Shown: in pieces, positions 60,074 to 64,000 of the stretch
How positions within the stretch are numbered: the first letter of the stretch is position 1
Layout of the letters: the number at the start of each line of letters is the position of its first letter
DNA from: FEN-1219 sp964457725
Lineage (GTDB): Bacteria > Pseudomonadota > Gammaproteobacteria > Steroidobacterales > Rariloculaceae
Direction: 5' to 3'
Length of the DNA stretch: 64,000 nt
NCBI GenBank assembly: GCA_964457725.1
Contig: CAYWGQ010000003.1
Location: 1 to 64,000 of the forward strand
Made by a program: the position numbers and the translations under genes
Notes under the pieces: model-generated
Database searches by the model: none
What the model was told of the DNA's origin: nothing
What the model saw: the letters and a program-made list of their open reading frames with translations, nothing else

Positions 60074-61009
60074 ATGACCATTCGACGTATTCTGGCCGTC
60101 GTCGATCCGACCGCCGAGGAGCAGCCGGCTCTCGAGCGCGCGGCGTGGTACGCGAAGCTGGCGGGCGCGACTCTCGAGCTGTTCATCTGCGACTACGACC
60201 AGTACCTGGCCGGCGAGCGGTTCTTCGACTCCGCGTCGCTCGAGAAAGCCCGGAAGAGCTTGATCGACAATCACCTGCGGCGCCTGCGGGACCGCGCGAA
60301 AGCGCTCGAGGCCCGCGGCCTCGAGGTCGCCGTGGACGCCCGCTGGGACCGCCCGCTCGACGAGGCCATCGTCCGCAAGGCGCTCGAGTCGCGTGCCGAC
60401 CTCGTGGTCAAAGACACGCACTATCACAGCGCGCTCCGCCGCTCGATCTTCTCGAACACGGATTGGAATCTGATCCGCGGGTGCCCGGTGCCGCTCTGGC
60501 TCGTGAAGCCGCGGCCGATGAGCGACTCGCCGCGAATCGTCGCGGCGGTCGATCCGTTGCACGAGCGGGACAAGCCCGCGGCGCTCGATCACAACATCAT
60601 GACCGCGGCCAAGGACCTGCGCGAGGCGACCGGCGGCGAGTTGCACGTATTCCACGCCTACGACATCGCGCCGGCGCTCGCCGTGTCCGCCGATTCGATG
60701 ACGATGCCGATCTCTCTGCCGATTCGGGAGATTGCAGAGTCGTTGAAGCAGCAGCACAGCGACGCCGTGTTCGGGCTGACCGACGAGTACGGCGTGCCGA
60801 GAGACCGCGTGCACGTTCACGAAGGCTCCGCTCGGCAGCTGCTCGTCACCGTCAGCGAAGAGCTCGATGCGGACATCGTCGTCATGGGAGCGATCGCGCG
60901 GAGCGGCCTCGAGCGTCTGTTCCTCGGCAGCACGGCCGAGCAGGTGCTCGATCATCTGCCGTGCGACATCCTCATCGTGAAGGCGCCCGCCGCACGCGAC
61001 GACGCTTGA
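60074..61009 (+). CDS. Tandem universal stress protein 2
   Basis: A 311-aa UspE-like protein with two Usp domains. The second has the ATP-site pattern VVMGAIARSGLERLFLGSTAEQVLDHLPCDILIV; the first has LVVKDTHYHSALRRSIFSNTDW. It is divergent from fixL across 83 bp, a position fitting direct control by FixLJ. UspE-type proteins support survival under low oxygen and stationary phase. Confidence 0.9.
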   Translation: MTIRRILAVVDPTAEEQPALERAAWYAKLAGATLELFICDYDQYLAGERFFDSASLEKARKSLIDNHLRRLRDRAKALEARGLEVAVDARWDRPLDEAIVRKALESRADLVVKDTHYHSALRRSIFSNTDWNLIRGCPVPLWLVKPRPMSDSPRIVAAVDPLHERDKPAALDHNIMTAAKDLREATGGELHVFHAYDIAPALAVSADSMTMPISLPIREIAESLKQQHSDAVFGLTDEYGVPRDRVHVHEGSARQLLVTVSEELDADIVVMGAIARSGLERLFLGSTAEQVLDHLPCDILIVKAPAARDDA

Positions 61010-61055
61010 CGCGGGGCGCGTTCCGGGCGCCGGCAACCGGCCTCGCACGGCACGT

Positions 61056-61883
61056 TCAAGCAGCGGGCAGCACGACGACGTCGGCGTCCACCTCGTCGAT
61101 CACGCGCTCGGCGGTCGCGCCGAGCACGCTGCCGCGCGCGGGGCGCGGGGCGCTGCCGACGATGACGACGCCCGCACCGACGTTCGCGGCGACCTCCGCG
61201 ATACCTTCGTAGGAGCTGCCTTCGGTCGCGTGCACGCGGCTGCGGGGCAACCGGCACGCATCGGCGAAGCGCTGCCGATCGAAGTAGATGCCCTCGCCCT
61301 TGTAGACGGTCACGGCATGGAGCTCGGCGTCGAGCAGCCCCGCGATCCGGTGGGCAGTATCGACGATCCGTGCGTTCAACGCTTCGTAGACGTCGGTTCC
61401 GGGCCGCAGCTTCACGGCCGCGAGCACGACGCGCGGGCTGTCGCTGCGATACTGATTCACGAGCAGCACCGGACGCGCGCAGTTACGGAGCAGTGTCCAG
61501 TCGGAGGTCTCCATCAGGCGCCGGCGCAGCTGTCCCCTCGGCGAGGCCGTCTTGATCACGAGATCCGCGCCCGAGCCGGCTGCGGCGGACGCGATCGCGC
61601 GCCGCCAGTCCTCGTGCGCCTCGACCTTGACCGCGATCTCGATGCCCGCCTCCCGAGCCGGCCGGATGTGCCGCTCGATCGCGGCGCGCGTGCGCTCGAT
61701 CAGCTGCTCCTCCAGCGCTTCGTCGCCGAGGACGGCGGCCTCGGATACCGCGCAGTAAAGCTCGAGCGTCGCGCCGTTGCGCTGCGCAATCCACTCCGCC
61801 TTCTCGAGCGCCGGCTGCACGAGACGCTTCGGATCGATCACGACGAAGATCTTGCGCACGGTCGAACCGGTCGAAGCGCTCAT
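61056..61883 (-). CDS. Tandem universal stress protein 3
   Basis: A 275-aa protein with two Usp-fold halves. The second ends with VVIVGSAPRPARGSVLGATAERVIDEVDADVVVLP, a variant of the ATP-binding pattern; the first half has DLVIKTASPRGQLRRRLMETSDW, similar to the first half of USP 2. It converges on USP 2, so the two may derive from an inverted duplication. The final Cys found before DILIV in the other two is missing here (EVDADVVVLP). Confidence 0.87.
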   Translation of the reverse strand: MSASTGSTVRKIFVVIDPKRLVQPALEKAEWIAQRNGATLELYCAVSEAAVLGDEALEEQLIERTRAAIERHIRPAREAGIEIAVKVEAHEDWRRAIASAAAGSGADLVIKTASPRGQLRRRLMETSDWTLLRNCARPVLLVNQYRSDSPRVVLAAVKLRPGTDVYEALNARIVDTAHRIAGLLDAELHAVTVYKGEGIYFDRQRFADACRLPRSRVHATEGSSYEGIAEVAANVGAGVVIVGSAPRPARGSVLGATAERVIDEVDADVVVLPAA

Positions 61884-61977
61884 GTGCGTGCCTGCCTGCT
61901 CATCGACGATGCACCGAGCATAGCGAGAATGCGGACGAGCCGCGAATAGGTAGTTACACGTAGCACCCCGATGCCCC

Positions 61978-62718
61978 CTACTCGAGCAGAGCCACCGCGT
62001 ACATCAGGGCCACCCCCCCGAGGAACACCGTGAAGTTCAGCACGTTCGTCGCGACGTTGCCGCGCTTGTTGATCTCGGGGACGAGGTCCGTGGCCCCGAG
62101 GTACAGGAACGTGCCGGCGGCGACCGGCACGAGATAAGTCACGTCGATCGCACCGCTCAGCAGCCAGGTCAGGAGCCCGCCGGCGAGAAACGCGAGTGCC
62201 GACAGAAGATTGAACACGAGCGCCCGCGCCTTCGGCCAGCCGCCGTGCACCAGGACGGCGAAGTCGCCGAGCTCCTGCGGGATCTCGTGAGCCGCGGCCG
62301 CGATCCACGCGGCCAGCCCCAAGCGGACGTCGGCGAGGAACGCCGCCGCGATCGCGACGCCGTCGATGAAGTTGTGCACGCCGTCGCCGACGAGGATGAG
62401 ATACGTCAGCGGCTGACGTTCCCGCTCGCCGTTCCCGCCATGCGGACCATGCCAGTGCAGGGCTTGTTCCAACGCGAAGAACGCTGAGAATCCCGCGGCC
62501 ACGAGCAGCCAGACGTGCGTTTCGCGCTCGATCTCCTCGAGCGCATGCGGAATCAGATGGAAGAACGCGCCGCCGAGGAGCGAGCCCGCGGCGAGCGCGA
62601 CCAGCGGCAGCAGCAGGCGGCGGAGCAAGCCGTCGTTGAACAGCAGCGTGACGATGCCGAGGAGGGAAATCAACGCCATGCCGATCCCGGCAACGAGGAT
62701 CCAAGCCAGCGCTGTCAT
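61978..62718 (-). CDS. ZIP-family metal transporter 2
   Basis: A 246-aa transporter of the second ZIP subgroup (ZIP13/SLC39A7-like rather than ZupT-like). The metal motifs are GDGVHNFIDGVAIAAAF and AAHEIPQELGDFAVLVHGG, and the first helices end in GSLLGGAFFHLIPHALEE. A His-containing loop (LHWHGPHGGNGE) lies between helices 3 and 4. About eight helices are predicted. ATG 62718 was chosen; an ATG 9 bases earlier is equally possible. Confidence 0.87.
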   Translation of the reverse strand: MTALAWILVAGIGMALISLLGIVTLLFNDGLLRRLLLPLVALAAGSLLGGAFFHLIPHALEEIERETHVWLLVAAGFSAFFALEQALHWHGPHGGNGERERQPLTYLILVGDGVHNFIDGVAIAAAFLADVRLGLAAWIAAAAHEIPQELGDFAVLVHGGWPKARALVFNLLSALAFLAGGLLTWLLSGAIDVTYLVPVAAGTFLYLGATDLVPEINKRGNVATNVLNFTVFLGGVALMYAVALLE

Positions 62719-62764
62719 GGGCGGCATTCTAGCCGCAGCGGAGGCGGCCGCGCCCGCCGTTCGT

Positions 62765-62792
62765 TTGCACCGATCTGCCCGGGCGTTAGAAT
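62765..62792 (+). promoter_or_regulatory. Sigma-70-like promoter before the hybrid kinase gene
   Basis: TTGCAC (62765-62770), a 16-bp spacer and TAGAAT (62787-62792) form a good -35/-10 pair, about 48 bases before the ATG at 62841. Confidence 0.55.
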
Positions 62793-62840
62793 CGTTCTGG
62801 TCGCCTCGCGGGCGACGCCCGCCTGGGGCACGCGGCACGA

Positions 62841-64000
62841 ATGGACCTGTCCGGCGAACTCGCTCGAAGCCTGCTAGAAGCGGCTCCCGATGCCACCGTC
62901 GTCGTCGGGAACGACGGTACCGTTCTTTTCGCGAACGCCCAGATCGCCCGGACGTTCGGCTACCGGCCCGAGGAGCTCGTCGGACGGAGCGTCGAGACTC
63001 TGCTGCCCGAGCGCCTGCGGGCGGCGCATTCGGAGCATCGCGCGGCCTTCGCGGCGCGTCCGCGGCAGCGGCCGATGGGCGCGGGCCTCGCGCTGCTCGG
63101 CCTGCACAAGGACGGCCGCGAGTTCCCCGTCGAGATCAGCCTGAGCCCGGTCGCAACGCCCGAGGGACTCCTCGTCGTCGCCGCGATCCGCGATGCAACC
63201 GAGCACAAGATCGCGGAGGATCGCCTCGTCGAGGCGAACCGGCAGAAGAGCCGCCTGCTCGCCGCGGCGAGCCACGACCTGCGCCAGCCGCTCCAGACAC
63301 TGAATCTGCTGAACCGTGCGGCGATCCGCGAGGCCGGCGGCAACGACCGCCTCCGGAACGTCCTCGAGCGCCAGCAGCAGGCCCTCGATTCGATGTCCGA
63401 CCTGCTCGCCTCGGTGCTCGACATCGGCAAGCTCGACAGCGGCGCCGTCGCGCCGCAAAAGGCGCCGTTCGCCGTCGACGACATCCTCGCGCGTCTGCGC
63501 TCGGACTTCGAGCAGCAGGCGCTCGAGAAGGGCCTTCGGCTCTCCGTAGAGCCGTGCAACCGCGTCGCAGACACCGATCCGGAGCTCCTTCGCCGGATCC
63601 TCGGCAACCTCGTGTCGAACGCCATTCGCTACACCGAGCGGGGCGAGGTTCGCGTCCGCTGCGACGGAACCGGCTCCACGCTCTCGTTCGCCGTCAGCGA
63701 CACGGGCGTCGGCATTCCCGAGGACGAGCTCGAGCGAATCTTCCAGGAGTTCTACCAGGTCGACCGCGGCACGGAGCGCCCGGACGGCCTCGGCCTCGGC
63801 CTGTCGATCGTCCGCCGGCTCGTGGACCTGCTCGGCCTGACGCTCGAGGTCGAGTCGACGCCCGGCAAAGGCACGACGTTCACCGTGGCCGTGCCGGCCG
63901 GCGAGCTGCCGGAGCCCGCGGCCGAGCAGCAGGCGAGCGGGGCCGCCCCGCGCGCCGGCTCGATCCTCGTGATCGACGACGAGCCGGCGGTCGCGGAGGC
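62841..64000 (+). CDS. PAS hybrid sensor histidine kinase, 3' end missing
   Basis: The frame runs from ATG 62841 to the window end without a stop (386 full codons visible). A PAS domain (about 5-115, DATVVVGNDGTVLFANAQIA) is followed by a HisKA box (LAAASHDLRQPLQTLNLLNR), an ATPase domain (NLVSNAIRYTERGEV, DTGVGI, GLGLGLSIVRRL) and the start of a receiver domain (SILVIDDEPAVAE). The HDLRQPLQ box defines a distinct hybrid-kinase subgroup. No transmembrane helix is visible. It may continue the sensory cluster, but its signal is unknown. Confidence 0.9.
   Translation, partial: MDLSGELARSLLEAAPDATVVVGNDGTVLFANAQIARTFGYRPEELVGRSVETLLPERLRAAHSEHRAAFAARPRQRPMGAGLALLGLHKDGREFPVEISLSPVATPEGLLVVAAIRDATEHKIAEDRLVEANRQKSRLLAAASHDLRQPLQTLNLLNRAAIREAGGNDRLRNVLERQQQALDSMSDLLASVLDIGKLDSGAVAPQKAPFAVDDILARLRSDFEQQALEKGLRLSVEPCNRVADTDPELLRRILGNLVSNAIRYTERGEVRVRCDGTGSTLSFAVSDTGVGIPEDELERIFQEFYQVDRGTERPDGLGLGLSIVRRLVDLLGLTLEVESTPGKGTTFTVAVPAGELPEPAAEQQASGAAPRAGSILVIDDEPAVAE

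Noticed and set aside
1..64000. CRISPR arrays, tRNA or rRNA genes, insertion sequences, attachment sites, origin of replication
   Set aside because: Looked for and not seen: no spaced direct repeats, cloverleaf regions, transposase genes or DnaA-box clusters.

Overview
The window is very GC-rich (roughly 68-70% by eye), densely coded and bacterial. It carries TonB-dependent receptor, lipoprotein, LldP, FixLJ, CbpAM and NrtR genes and many exported DUF proteins. This gene set points to a Gram-negative proteobacterium, most likely an uncultured gammaproteobacterium. A run of 99 Ns at 21390-21488 indicates a scaffolded draft or metagenome assembly. I saw no tRNA, rRNA, CRISPR array, insertion sequence or prophage. 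No stretch longer than about 300 bases lacks a gene.

Left part (1-23.7 kb), cell-envelope and carbon-use genes. It opens with a truncated SnoaL-like protein, a secreted tannase/feruloyl esterase, a hypothetical protein and an exported amidohydrolase. Next is a tightly packed set: a Planctomycete-type DUF1592 c-type cytochrome, a Tat-exported DUF1552 protein, a secreted ankyrin-repeat protein and alanine dehydrogenase. A two-gene operon on the minus strand (a duplicated-domain exported protein plus DUF6152) runs into a short truncated ORF. Then come an outer-membrane beta-barrel protein, an ABC exporter (ATPase, permease, HlyD adaptor) and a DUF6491 lipoprotein. Three tandem exported SnoaL-like paralogues follow; the gap cuts off the third and the start of a transmembrane-anchor protein that precedes lactate permease.

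Middle part (23.7-46.5 kb), a stress and low-oxygen gene island. It holds pterin dehydratase, a beta-CASP nuclease, two small membrane proteins, LOG family protein-CbpM-CbpA, cardiolipin synthase, a secondary alcohol dehydrogenase, Hsp20, a phosphoribosyltransferase, a kinase-like protein, SMUG1-type uracil-DNA glycosylase, prs, pncB, a tandem universal stress protein (USP), a B12-dependent ribonucleotide reductase, an RRM protein, an isochorismatase-fold hydrolase, DUF883 and holin-like membrane proteins, a ZIP transporter, threonine ammonia-lyase, two small acidic proteins and a BON protein. The content resembles the mycobacterial DosR regulon and proteobacterial low-oxygen loci.

Right part (46.5-64 kb). 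A diheme cytochrome lipoprotein and a TonB-dependent receptor come first. NAD genes follow (nadB, nadA, and the Nudix-type regulator NrtR upstream with two inverted repeats between them). Next are a three-domain acyl-ACP synthetase/acyltransferase overlapping trxC, a small cytochrome c, and a FixL-FixJ pair whose PAS domain keeps the haem-ligand His region of FixL. Two more tandem USPs, a second ZIP transporter and a hybrid sensor kinase running off the end complete the window. A plausible reading is that FixLJ senses oxygen and controls part of the stress island, while NrtR controls NAD synthesis.
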